Source: Mixta sp. Marseille-Q2659 (lineage in GTDB: Bacteria > Pseudomonadota > Gammaproteobacteria > Enterobacterales > Enterobacteriaceae). From it: a stretch of 52,884 nt of DNA. Shown piece after piece: positions 9,478 to 16,093 of this stretch. Within the stretch, counting starts at the first letter, position 1; each line of letters opens with the position of its first letter. The notes beneath the pieces were generated by a model. It had not been told where the DNA came from, searched no databases, and saw only the letters and a list, made by a program, of their open reading frames with translations. The translations under genes and the position numbers were made by a program. Where the stretch lies: contig NZ_CALNWY010000030.1 in the NCBI RefSeq assembly GCF_940807255.1, forward strand, positions 1 through 52,884. Direction: 5' to 3'.

Positions 9478-9557
9478 ATTTTTTTATCCGGGGCTAATCT
9501 TTTACCAAACGCTGCCGATACCCTCCCCAGTGATTGTCAACAACCAAGGATTACAAC

Positions 9558-10958
9558 ATGGCAACTATTAGTTCCCTCGGTGCGGGTACGAGTCTCGATT
9601 TACAAACGTTGTATGAAAGCCTGGAGACATCAGAAAATACACGTTTGACGCCGATCACCACGCAGCAGACTTCCTATAAAGCGAAGCTGACCGCCTGGGG
9701 TATCGTACAAACCTCGCTGGAAAAATTACAGACGGCATCCGACGCGTTAAAAGATACCTCTAAAATCGCCTCGACCAAGGTCTCCAGCACCAACACGGCC
9801 TTTACCGCAACGCTGGCAAATGATGCTGCGGCCGGTAATTACTCCGTTGAAGTCAGCCAGCTGGCGACAGCGCAGTCTCTGCTCTCTAAAGCGGCCACCA
9901 GCAAAGATACCGACTTAGGCGACAGCTCGCTGGCCTCGCGCACCATTACCATCGCGCAGAGCGGTCAGGAAAATCCAATGACCGTAACGCTGACGCAGGA
10001 TCAAACCAGCCTGGCCGATATTCGCGATGCGATTAACAAGCAACAAGGCAGCGTTACCGCCAGCATTATTAAGTCTGATGATAATACCTATTATCTGTCG
10101 CTGACTTCGCGCGATACCGGCACCGCTAATGAAATGACGGTAACCACTAACGACAGCGCGCTGGCGCAGTATATCGGCTATGACAAATCGTCAGCCACCA
10201 ACGCGATGAGCGAAAAGGTTGCCGCCGCGGACGCCAAATTAACGCTTAATGGCGTCGCGATTACGCGTAGCAGCAATACCATTACCGATGCGCCGGAAGG
10301 CGTGACCCTGGCCCTGACGAAAACCAACGTCGGCAGCCCGGAAACTCTGACGGTAGCCAAAGATAATCAGCCGATGGTTGATGCGGTGCAGGCCTATGTC
10401 GATGCCTATAACTCACTGCAGACTACCATCGCTAACCAGACCAAATATACCGCGGTCGATCAGGGCAGTGGCGCGCAGGACACCAGCAACGGCGATCTGC
10501 TGGGCGACGGTACGCTGCGCAATATCCAGACGCGCCTGCGTTCTATGCTCTCGACGTCACAGTCCGGCGGCGACTACTCGCTGCTGTCGCAGATCGGCGT
10601 GACGCAAGGCACTGACGGTAAGCTGACGGTCGACAGCGATAAGCTGAATAAAGCGCTGGATGAAAAATCCGCCAGCGTGGTGACCTTCCTGTCGGGCGAC
10701 GGCAAAACGACCGGCTTCGCGACGCAGGCCAGTAACCTGCTGGAATCGATGCTCGCTTCCGACGGTTCGATCCAGCGTGCGGAAGACGGCATCAATACCA
10801 CGCTGAAGCGTCTGTCCGATCAGTACGATCAGGTTACTACTCAGATCGAAGCGACGATGGCACGCTATAAAAGCCAGTTTACCAGCCTGAGTACCCTGGT
10901 CTCTTCGCTGACGCAAACCGGCAACTACCTGACCCAACAGTTCTCAGCGATGAGTTAA
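9558..10958 (+). CDS. fliD: Flagellar hook-associated protein 2, filament cap
   Basis: FliD forms the pentameric cap at the filament tip that guides flagellin assembly outside the cell. The 466-residue product starts MATISSLGAGTSLDLQTLYE, typical of FliD, and ends with the coiled-coil segment LSDQYDQVTTQIEATMARYK through LTQTGNYLTQQFSAMS. I chose the ATG at 9558, nine codons into the open frame, because it has AAGGA eight bases upstream and matches the family N-terminus. The order fliD-fliS-fliT with short gaps indicates one operon, divergent from fliC. Confidence 0.97.
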   Translation: MATISSLGAGTSLDLQTLYESLETSENTRLTPITTQQTSYKAKLTAWGIVQTSLEKLQTASDALKDTSKIASTKVSSTNTAFTATLANDAAAGNYSVEVSQLATAQSLLSKAATSKDTDLGDSSLASRTITIAQSGQENPMTVTLTQDQTSLADIRDAINKQQGSVTASIIKSDDNTYYLSLTSRDTGTANEMTVTTNDSALAQYIGYDKSSATNAMSEKVAAADAKLTLNGVAITRSSNTITDAPEGVTLALTKTNVGSPETLTVAKDNQPMVDAVQAYVDAYNSLQTTIANQTKYTAVDQGSGAQDTSNGDLLGDGTLRNIQTRLRSMLSTSQSGGDYSLLSQIGVTQGTDGKLTVDSDKLNKALDEKSASVVTFLSGDGKTTGFATQASNLLESMLASDGSIQRAEDGINTTLKRLSDQYDQVTTQIEATMARYKSQFTSLSTLVSSLTQTGNYLTQQFSAMS

Positions 10959-10971
10959 TTCGAGGAATAAC

Positions 10972-11379
10972 ATGTACGGAAAATCGGGGATCCAGGCCTA
11001 CGCCCAGGTCGGCGTTGAAAGTGCCGTAATGAGCGCCAGCCCGCATCAGCTGGTGGTTCTGCTGTTTGATGGCGCGCTAAGCGCCATGAAAAAAGCCGCC
11101 ATTTTGATGGAACAGGGCGATATTCCCGGCAAAGGCCAGGCGCTCTCTAAGGCGATCAACATTATTACCAACGGCCTGCGCGCCGGTCTGAATCATGAGG
11201 CGGGCGGAGAAATCGCCGCCAATCTTGACGGCCTGTATGACTATATGACGCGTCGTCTGCTGCACGCCAATCTGCATAATGATGTGGCTGCCATTGACGA
11301 AGTGGAAAGATTGTTAAGCAATATTGCCGACGCCTGGAAAGAGATCGGGCCGAACGCGCACGCTACGCAGGACGCCTGA
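10972..11379 (+). CDS. fliS: Flagellin export chaperone FliS
   Basis: FliS binds the C-terminal D0 helix of newly made flagellin in the cytoplasm and delivers it to the export gate protein FlhA. The 135-residue all-helical product carries the family landmark MSASPHQLVVLLFDGALSAM near residues 19-38 and LDGLYDYMTRRLLHAN around 84-99. It begins 13 bp after fliD, preceded by GAGGAA, and its stop overlaps the first ATG of fliT (ATGA), indicating translational coupling. No abnormality was seen. Confidence 0.96.
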   Translation: MYGKSGIQAYAQVGVESAVMSASPHQLVVLLFDGALSAMKKAAILMEQGDIPGKGQALSKAINIITNGLRAGLNHEAGGEIAANLDGLYDYMTRRLLHANLHNDVAAIDEVERLLSNIADAWKEIGPNAHATQDA

Positions 11380-11744
11380 TGATGTCATCCAACATTGATT
11401 TGCTTCGTCGCTATCAGCAACTGCTGATGCTCAGTAATACCATGTTGACGCTGGCGAAGCAGAGCCAGTGGGATGAACTAATCGGCCATGAAATGGGCTA
11501 TTTGCAGGCGGTGGAAGGCGTTAAGCAGGCGGCGGAGAGTTGTAACTTGTCCGCTGCGCTACAGGCGCAGATTCGGCCGCTGCTCCGGCAGCTGTTAGAT
11601 AACGAAACCCTGATTAAAAACCTGCTCACCCATCGCATGGTTGAGCTGCGTACGCTGGTTAATCAGGGCAATCAGCAGAAAAATATTACCTCCGCCTATA
11701 GCGGCCTTTCCGGCAACATTCTCTACCCTTCCGATCGCGGATAA
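11379..11744 (+). CDS. fliT: Flagellar chaperone FliT
   Basis: FliT is the export chaperone for FliD; in enterics it also inhibits FlhDC. The 121-residue helical product begins MMSSNIDLLRRYQQLLMLSN. Two ATGs, at 11379 (overlapping the fliS stop) and at 11382, are equally possible starts. Assignment rests on size, helical character, family-like N-terminus and position directly after fliS. It ends 11 bp before a hairpin shared with the convergent yedD gene. Confidence 0.9.
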   Translation: MMSSNIDLLRRYQQLLMLSNTMLTLAKQSQWDELIGHEMGYLQAVEGVKQAAESCNLSAALQAQIRPLLRQLLDNETLIKNLLTHRMVELRTLVNQGNQQKNITSAYSGLSGNILYPSDRG

Positions 11745-11755
11745 CGCCAGAACAG

Positions 11756-11785
11756 TGATGACGCGCACGCGCGTCATCATGGCGT
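11756..11785. terminator. Shared terminator hairpin between fliT and yedD
   Basis: A perfect 10-bp stem (11756-11765 pairing with 11770-11779, loop CACG) lies between two convergent genes. The T tract is poor on both sides, so it may act as a weak bidirectional terminator or a transcript-stabilising hairpin. Confidence 0.6.
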
Positions 11786-12265
11786 TTATGGCTGGCTTTG
11801 CGCCGCCGGCTCGGCAAAAACGGCGCGCATCGTTTGCGGCTCGATATTCTGGATAACCGCCGCATCGGGCTGCTGGCTCACCTGCTCCAGCGCCTGCTGG
11901 CATTCAAGCGTCGGCTGGTCAACTTTTTTCAGCGTTAGCTTATCGTAGTGCAGCTCGCTGCCTTCCAGCTCCAGCGGCATTACGCGCATCTGCTTATTCA
12001 CATTCACATACTGACCGTTCAGCAGCGTAAGCTTGCCTGGCTTGGCAATGACGCGTTGCCATTGACGGCAGTCCAGCGTATCGCCTTCGGCGGTAATAAT
12101 CAGGCTGCCGATGGCCTGCGGGTTAATCAGCCCGCGCTGCGGCCCGCTAGTTTGCCAGTAACCCTGCAGATTGGCTGGCGCTGGCGTTTTTACCGCCTGC
12201 TGGTATTGAGTGATTTGCGCACAACCCGCCAGCGCCAATGCGCCTAACAGCATCCACTTTTTCAT
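11786..12265 (-). CDS. yedD: YedD-family lipoprotein
   Basis: This is a 159-residue predicted outer-membrane lipoprotein. The N-terminus MKKWMLLGALALAGC is a type II signal peptide with lipobox LAGC, so Cys15 would be lipidated. The block LQGYWQTSGPQR, then PQAIGSLIITAEGDTLDCRQ and WQRVIAKPGKLTLLNG, is very close to what I recall of E. coli YedD, which also sits downstream of fliT in that species. The C-terminus is longer than in E. coli. Function is not established in the family as far as I know. E. coli amyA, which normally separates fliT from yedD, is absent here. Confidence 0.88.
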   Translation of the reverse strand: MKKWMLLGALALAGCAQITQYQQAVKTPAPANLQGYWQTSGPQRGLINPQAIGSLIITAEGDTLDCRQWQRVIAKPGKLTLLNGQYVNVNKQMRVMPLELEGSELHYDKLTLKKVDQPTLECQQALEQVSQQPDAAVIQNIEPQTMRAVFAEPAAQSQP

Positions 12266-12328
12266 TCTGGCTCCCTAACCTTCGTTTGATGGCGGCTACG
12301 TTATAATTTTTTCCCCCGTCAACGCAAG

Positions 12329-12340
12329 ATACTTAGGCGC
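12329..12340 (+). promoter_or_regulatory. Sigma-S-like minus-10 element upstream of the 12467 gene
   Basis: GATACTTAGGCG resembles the extended sigma-S minus-10 (CTATACT) and shares the string ATACTTAGGC with elements upstream of yodD and mpgP in this window. It sits about 127 bp before the next plus-strand gene. The assignment is tentative. Confidence 0.35.
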
Positions 12341-12466
12341 CGGAGCGGTAATGCAGCGCGCCTGGCTCGCAGAATGATTAACTTTACGACGGTTAAGCCG
12401 CCCCGCCCTGACAGCCAGGCGGCGGCGGGTTAAACTTAAAGCCATCTTTATTTACAGGTTAACCCT

Positions 12467-12790
12467 ATGAAAACGCCTCAAGAGTATTACGCCATCGCCC
12501 GCTCCATGTTTTTATCCGCGCATCCCGATTTTCAGGCTGCGCTGGATAGCCTGACACAGGAAGAGGCGGACGGTTTTAAAATGACGCTGGCGCAATATCG
12601 CAGCATGCAGGCAGATCGGCTTTATGCTGCGTTTTTGCGCGCTAAAAATCAGGATGCGATTCTGTTTTCTATCCAGCTGGCGGAGCCGGATAAGGAAGTG
12701 GCGATTCAGGCGATTGAAGCCTATCTCAAAGAACATGCCGCCGCGCTGGGCATGACGTGGGAAGAATTTTGTCAGAAGAATGAGCTTTAA
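12467..12790 (+). CDS. Small conserved hypothetical protein (DUF6388-like)
   Basis: This is a 107-residue soluble acidic protein starting MKTPQEYYAIARSMFLSAHP and ending with a helical EAYLKEHAAALGMTWEEF stretch. There is no signal peptide or membrane segment. From memory it resembles the small DUF6388-type proteins of Pseudomonas and enterics, but I am not certain. A ribosome site (AGGTTAAC) precedes the ATG. It stands alone between yedD (divergent) and iraP (convergent), with a sigma-S-like element upstream, hinting at stress expression. No function can be assigned. Confidence 0.75.
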   Translation: MKTPQEYYAIARSMFLSAHPDFQAALDSLTQEEADGFKMTLAQYRSMQADRLYAAFLRAKNQDAILFSIQLAEPDKEVAIQAIEAYLKEHAAALGMTWEEFCQKNEL

Positions 12791-12850
12791 GCGGCTAAAG
12801 TTACACGCTCGCGCCGACCGACTGCTCCAACCAGTCCGTCAGACAGAAAT

Positions 12851-12885
12851 AAAGTTGTACAAGATGCTTAGTTTTGTATAACTTT
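12851..12885 (+). promoter_or_regulatory. Promoter overlapped by a 12-bp inverted repeat (operator-like)
   Basis: AAAGTTGTACAA (12851-12862) and TTGTATAACTTT (12874-12885) are inverted repeats matching at 11 of 12 positions around an 11-base spacer. Embedded in them is a sigma-70-like pair: TTGTAC (12855-12860), a 16-base spacer and TATAAC (12877-12882), reading rightwards. It lies between convergent protein genes, so it does not serve either of them. Confidence 0.5.
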
Positions 12886-12888
12886 CCC

Positions 12889-12985
12889 GGTGCGGCGCGA
12901 GTCGCTACTATCCTTGAACGAATGGTGCTTTGCACTGCCTCTGGAAGTGTCGCTGGATTTCCACCTCCAGAGGCTAATTTTACTC
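12889..12985 (+). ncRNA. Candidate small RNA between convergent genes
   Basis: Downstream of the TTGTAC/TATAAC promoter there is no open frame of note. A hairpin with arms GCCTCTGGA (12937-12945) and TCCAGAGGC (12966-12974) is followed by TAATTTTACTCTTT, a possible Rho-independent end overlapping the 3' end of iraP in antisense. A transcript of about 95 bases would result. I do not recognise the sequence as a known enteric small RNA. It could instead be only the processed 3' region of the upstream gene. Confidence 0.35.
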
Positions 12986-13279
12986 TTTGTTCCCCTGCGC
13001 GATTGTCATCTCGTCAACGTAGCGCGTCACCGCCAGCAGCCGGTTAATATGAGTCAGCAATAAATCAATATCGGACTGAACCACATCGGGCGTGGCCTGC
13101 GTAGCGGCAAGAATGGCGTGGTTAATATTCTTTTCGATACTGTCCGACCCCTCTTTCCCGGCGGTTAACAGTAGCGCAGCCAGCAGCAGCGATTGCGCTT
13201 CTACCTGCGCAGTAATCTCTTTCGCCTCTACATCCATTTTTGCCAGCTTCATCAATATATCAATGACCAGATGCTTCAT
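12980..13279 (-). CDS. iraP: Anti-adaptor protein IraP-like
   Basis: IraP stabilises the stress sigma factor RpoS by binding the adaptor RssB and blocking delivery to ClpXP. The 99-residue product (MKHLVIDILMKLAKMDVEAK) matches the IraP pattern: a short N-terminal helix, the coiled segment EITAQVEAQSLLLAALL, and a tail of short helices. The open frame continues 59 codons further upstream, but the ATG at 13279 has a good GGGGAT ribosome site and matches the family start. It is divergent from a dinI-like SOS gene, and the intergenic region holds a LexA box. Sequence similarity to E. coli IraP is moderate, so the assignment is probable rather than certain. Confidence 0.75.
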   Translation of the reverse strand: MKHLVIDILMKLAKMDVEAKEITAQVEAQSLLLAALLLTAGKEGSDSIEKNINHAILAATQATPDVVQSDIDLLLTHINRLLAVTRYVDEMTIAQGNKE

Positions 13280-13387
13280 GGTTATCCCCTGTTTGTTTGG
13301 ACGCTGAAAATAGCAGCCGAAATATCTTCTTTCTATAAGACCAGACCTTATAAACATTTTATGGCCAGGCATCAAAAATGCATTTGA

Positions 13388-13407
13388 TACTGTTTGCATA
13401 TCCAGTA
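13388..13407 (+). promoter_or_regulatory. LexA box (SOS operator) of the dinI-like gene
   Basis: TACTGT-TTGCATAT-CCAGTA fits the enterobacterial LexA operator (CTGT-N8-ACAG with flanking TA) with one mismatch in the core. It sits 48 bp before the dinI-like start, where repression would be effective, and 109 bp upstream of iraP on the other strand. Confidence 0.82.
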
Positions 13408-13454
13408 TGATAACCAGCGCTTCGAGCGGTGCGGAATCAAGAGGATTGCTACCC

Positions 13455-13694
13455 ATGTTTGTTGAACTGATTTATGACAAGCGCAACGTTGCCGGGTTAC
13501 CTGGCGCGCACGAAATTATTCTGGAAGAGCTGCAAAAACGTATCCACCGCACCTTTCCGGATGCTGAGGTGAAAGCGAAAGCGATGCAGCGTAACGCTAT
13601 TGAGAGCGACGCCAGCAAAAGCGACAAATCGATTATTATCCGTATCGTCGAAGAGATGTTTGACGAAGCGGATATGTGGCTGGTCGCCGAATAA
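13455..13694 (+). CDS. DinI-family DNA-damage-inducible protein
   Basis: DinI-family proteins bind RecA filaments and modulate SOS cleavage of LexA and UmuD. The 79-residue product has the family layout: a beta strand MFVELIYDKRN, the helix LEELQKRIHRTFPDAEV, a middle beta strand, and the acidic C-terminal helix IVEEMFDEADMWLVAE. The ATG at 13455 is chosen over an earlier in-frame ATG because it matches DinI length, and AGAGGA lies upstream. A LexA box lies directly upstream, supporting SOS control. It could be a paralogue of the main chromosomal dinI, so I give no symbol. Confidence 0.88.
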   Translation: MFVELIYDKRNVAGLPGAHEIILEELQKRIHRTFPDAEVKAKAMQRNAIESDASKSDKSIIIRIVEEMFDEADMWLVAE

Positions 13695-13712
13695 CTGCTC
13701 TGCCAGACGACA

Positions 13713-13742
13713 AAACCGCCCTTTCGGGCGGTTTCTTTTTAG
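13713..13742 (+). terminator. Terminator of the dinI-like gene
   Basis: A perfect 9-bp stem AAACCGCCC / GGGCGGTTT around TTTC is followed by CTTTTT. It abuts the 3' end of the minus-strand acidic gene at 13744. Confidence 0.9.
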
Positions 13743-13743
13743 G

Positions 13744-13911
13744 TTAAATCACCGTGCCGGAATTTGATCCGGTGTCATCATCATCCAGCGGCTCGGCATC
13801 ATCTTCATCCTCCAGCGGATCGATACCGTCGTCATCAGCGATCTCATCCGGCGTTTGCGGTACAGGCTCATCATCTTCCAGCGGATCGTTTACATCAGGA
13901 CGTTCTGACAT
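13744..13911 (-). CDS. 55-residue highly acidic small protein
   Basis: This short gene encodes MSERPDVNDPLEDDEPVPQT and continues to 55 residues, of which about a third are Asp or Glu. The motif DPLED occurs twice (DPLEDDEP and DPLEDEDD), followed by a related EPLDDDD, so it looks like a short internal repeat. An excellent ribosome site (GGAGG, six bases before the ATG) and clean codon use support a real gene. A CTACACTTA minus-10-like element (13945-13950 core on the minus strand) lies upstream and resembles a sigma-S element. There is no signal peptide. I do not recognise a function; similar acidic peptides are often conserved but uncharacterised. Confidence 0.7.
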   Translation of the reverse strand: MSERPDVNDPLEDDEPVPQTPDEIADDDGIDPLEDEDDAEPLDDDDTGSNSGTVI

Positions 13912-14069
13912 ATTAACCTCCAGTAACCCAACAGGGGCTTAGTAAGTGTAGGTGACCCACATTGCCCGACCCTGTACAAATTGTTCTCTTGTCTACGCCG
14001 TCACAGTTGCGCGCCGTTATCACGCTGGAAGCCGCTCGACTCGGGATTTTTCTCACATTGCAGTCATAA

Positions 14070-14097
14070 AAAAAGGCTCACCGAAGTGAGCCTTTTT
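14070..14097. terminator. Bidirectional terminator downstream of the cold-shock gene
   Basis: A perfect 10-bp stem AAAGGCTCAC / GTGAGCCTTT (14072-14081 with 14086-14095) has seven T on the minus strand and five T on the plus strand. It ends the cold-shock transcript about 125 bases past the stop. The intervening 3' region stays open for 36 codons in the csp frame after its TAA, which I treat as chance. Confidence 0.85.
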
Positions 14098-14220
14098 ATT
14101 CAGTCGACATTAGCTGTCGCCTGAAAGATTGCCTGTAGCCATAACCTTTATCATTACGCCTTCACTGCTCAGGTTGTTACCGTCATCGCTATCGTAAGGC
14201 TTGATGCAGGCTAAAGTGAC

Positions 14221-14433
14221 TTACAGCGCAACAACGTTAGTTGCTGAAGGGCCTTTAGCGCCGTTCTCAACGGAGAACTCCACTTTCTGACCTTCATCAA
14301 GGGTTTTGAAATCGTTGCTCTGGATAGCAGAGAAGTGTACGAATACATCTTTGCTGCCGTCTTCAGGAGAGATAAAGCCAAAACCTTTCTCAGCGTTAAA
14401 CCATTTTACTAAACCAGTCATTTTGTTAGACAT
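14221..14433 (-). CDS. Cold-shock protein, CspA/CspB/CspG type
   Basis: This 70-residue OB-fold RNA chaperone melts secondary structure in mRNA at low temperature. It begins [20 protein letters not shown] and carries RNP1 (KGFGFI) and RNP2 (VFVHF) with the conserved surface aromatic residues. The N-terminus is closest to what I recall of E. coli CspB and CspG. Strong ribosome site AAGGAAG lies six bases before the ATG. The long leader with a cold box (separate entries) shows that it belongs to the cold-inducible subgroup and not to the constitutive CspC/CspE subgroup. The exact paralogue cannot be fixed from sequence alone. Confidence 0.95.
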   Translation of the reverse strand: MSNKMTGLVKWFNAEKGFGFISPEDGSKDVFVHFSAIQSNDFKTLDEGQKVEFSVENGAKGPSATNVVAL

Positions 14434-14607
14434 GATACTTCCTTCTTAATAGTAGAGAGCCAGCTGTTGTGGCGTACAAGGTCTGTATTGCAGAGAATAC
14501 TTACTGGGCACTTAGAAAAGACTCAAGAAGAAGGGGTATCTGAGATAACGCTTTAAATGAGGACTGCTTTACTAAAACTGCTTTCATAAGGTCTGTCTTC
14601 CAAACCG
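14434..14607 (-). promoter_or_regulatory. Cold-shock 5' leader with cold box
   Basis: About 170 untranslated bases precede the cold-shock gene, close to the 159-base leader of E. coli cspA. Near its 5' end TGGAAGACAGACC (14590-14602, minus strand) corresponds to the cspA cold box TGACGTACAGACC. The next stretch keeps further landmarks in the same order: AAAGCAGT, a GTAA-purine-GCAGTCC block, GTTATC and GATACCCCT. In cspA this leader is a temperature-responsive RNA structure that controls stability and translation; the same role is inferred here. Confidence 0.82.
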
Positions 14608-14613
14608 ATGCGC

Positions 14614-14643
14614 TATTTACTCATGGAACCACATTGAGCGCAA
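14614..14643 (-). promoter_or_regulatory. Promoter of the cold-shock gene
   Basis: On the minus strand TTGCGC (14638-14643), an 18-base spacer and TAAATA (14614-14619) place the start of transcription just before the CGGTTT that opens the cspA-like leader. Confidence 0.65.
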
Positions 14644-14805
14644 GCGTTATTTTATAATTATTTTCTGATAGCGGGAAAATTAAAAACGCAGCGCTAACTA
14701 AGCGGTCCGACAGCTATATATGTAAAGAAACGTATAGGCACAGGCGATAATGTTTGTTTCCCGCGCTGGCATAAAACCGTTTCAGAACGTCTTGTCCAAA
14801 AAGCA

Positions 14806-14958
14806 TTACTGCCGTTTCGATTTGAGGCTAAACCAGGCGGCAGCCCCGGCCAGGAATAATAACATTAACCCAAAAGCGGTTGCGCCTGACATTAGTCGCA
14901 AAACGGCGCCAGCCAAAAATGCAACGGCCAGAATGGCAAAAAGGATGCGTTTGTTCAT
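14806..14958 (-). CDS. 50-residue small membrane protein
   Basis: The short gene reads MNKRILFAILAVAFLAGAVL, then GATAFGLMLLFLAGAAAWF, and ends SLKSKRQ. These are two hydrophobic segments (about 5-20 and 27-43) separated by a short RLMSG turn, with positive residues at both ends, so both ends probably face the cytoplasm. The GGGGGAG ribosome site eight bases upstream is very strong. No family is recognised. It lies alone between the cold-shock gene and the mliC-type gene on the same strand. Confidence 0.7.
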   Translation of the reverse strand: MNKRILFAILAVAFLAGAVLRLMSGATAFGLMLLFLAGAAAWFSLKSKRQ

Positions 14959-15216
14959 TGTCTCCCCCTTTTCTCTTAGCTTAATAAAGATTAGCAGGGA
15001 TTTAACAGGCGTGAGCCGTTAGGCTGTAAAACAGGATCAAACAAATAGCCGCAGCGGTTTAATGGATAAAAATCAGACGCAATAAAATAGTAAACAGGCA
15101 GAAGATCAATGGAATTACCTCTGCGCTGAATGATAAGTTGTTGCGCGCGGCTCTCAACAGATATTAACGCAGCCACAAAGGAAAAGATCCGGCTTTGCGG
15201 CTGCGATAGTCAATAC

Positions 15217-15555
15217 TTAATTAACCGCCTGACATTCGGTAGTTTTGTCTTTCATTAGATCGCTAAAGCTGCCGCTGCGCCCTTTACTCCACCATTGATA
15301 TACATTGCCGTTATATTTGGCTCCGCTGCCTGAAATAACATTTGCCATAACGATTGCCGGTTCACCTGCTTTTTTTATTACCGCAAGGCGGTTGGGATCG
15401 TTGTTATAGTAGGTAATATCCAGCCGCTGACCATCTTCGCACTGATATACAAGCTGCGACGTTTCCGTGTTGCCTCTGCCCGGAACTGAAAAAGATGAGC
15501 TGCATCCGGTCAGTACCGCAGCGGCTATCGCAACCGCAATATAACGTTTATCCAT
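15217..15555 (-). CDS. MliC-family lipoprotein, C-type lysozyme inhibitor
   Basis: MliC-type lipoproteins protect peptidoglycan by inserting a conserved loop into the active site of C-type lysozymes. The 112-residue product has a lipoprotein signal peptide (MDKRYIAVAIAAAVLTGC, lipobox LTGC) and the MliC landmarks QLVYQCEDGQRLDITYYNND, then VISGSGAKY and QWWSKGRSG, with the conserved Cys of YQCEDG and a second Cys near the C-terminus (TTECQAVN). GGAGG precedes the start. This would be a periplasmic, membrane-anchored protein. It could be a paralogue of the main mliC/ydhA, so no symbol is given. Confidence 0.85.
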   Translation of the reverse strand: MDKRYIAVAIAAAVLTGCSSSFSVPGRGNTETSQLVYQCEDGQRLDITYYNNDPNRLAVIKKAGEPAIVMANVISGSGAKYNGNVYQWWSKGRSGSFSDLMKDKTTECQAVN

Positions 15556-15766
15556 TATGCCCTCCTGAAAAGGTCTTCATGCTGTTGAACGGTGAGCCTA
15601 TAATAAAACGCAATCCTGTTAAAACGATGGGCCTGGCTCCCGGATTTTTGAATATTTCGGCCAGGCTCGTTTCTGTATGGCCAGCTTGCGTGACCATTGG
15701 CTGAGTTCGATTTTCCAGTACAGGCTTTGCGCCGGGCAAAAATATACACGCCGGTGCAGTTCTGGC

Positions 15767-16093
15767 CTAAAGAGAAACTTTAGGCTCACTGGTTTTTAAT
15801 GCTTCATCGGCATAGCTGTGAATGCGCGCTATCGCCACGGCAAGACGCTTCGCTTTTCCCGGTGCCTGACTAATCATTCTTATTTTTTTAGCCTGCACGG
15901 CAATAGTTTGTTTTAGTTTTTCATTTTCCATTAGCAGCGTGGTACCTTCGCTTTTTTGCAGCTGTTCGCAATAAAGCATTAAAGAAGAAAAATCGTTGGC
16001 ATTCAGCGTTACGGTTTCAGGCGTCCTTTTTTCAATCCAGCTAAGTAATGCGCTTATCCGTTCCGGTGACCAGTCTGAGTTAAATCTGTTCAT
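15767..16093 (-). CDS. Hypothetical 108-residue helical protein
   Basis: The product MNRFNSDWSPERISALLSWI runs to 108 residues. It is mostly helical, with a probable coiled coil at about 50-75 (MENEKLKQTIAVQAKKIRMI) and a basic, Ala-rich C-terminal part. There is no signal peptide or membrane segment. AGGGGTA upstream of the ATG is a usable ribosome site. A GCCTGGC/GCCAGGC stem (15631-15637 with 15660-15666) lies 100 bases downstream and may end the transcript. I do not recognise it; the N-terminal part has the look of a small DNA- or protein-binding helical domain. Confidence 0.6.
   Translation of the reverse strand: MNRFNSDWSPERISALLSWIEKRTPETVTLNANDFSSLMLYCEQLQKSEGTTLLMENEKLKQTIAVQAKKIRMISQAPGKAKRLAVAIARIHSYADEALKTSEPKVSL

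Noticed and set aside
9534-9557. Upstream extension of fliD by eight residues
   Set aside because: The ATG at 9558 has AAGGA at the right distance and gives the standard FliD N-terminus.
13754-13942. 62-codon serine-rich plus-strand frame
   Set aside because: It is the complement of the acidic DPLED gene; GAT/GAA codons read as TCA/TTC-rich sequence on the other strand.
14107-14220. 36 open codons in frame after the csp stop, ending before the terminator
   Set aside because: A run of this length is not rare by chance, there is no start with a ribosome site, and cold-shock proteins end at the TAA.
14750-15022. 90-codon plus-strand frame opposite the 50-residue membrane protein
   Set aside because: It is antisense to a better candidate (two clear membrane helices, strong ribosome site) and its own sequence is low in protein-like features.
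14991-15176. 61-codon minus-strand frame between the small membrane protein gene and the mliC-type gene
   Set aside because: It starts with GTG without a recognisable ribosome site and its translation does not resemble any family; the gap is small enough to be plain spacer.
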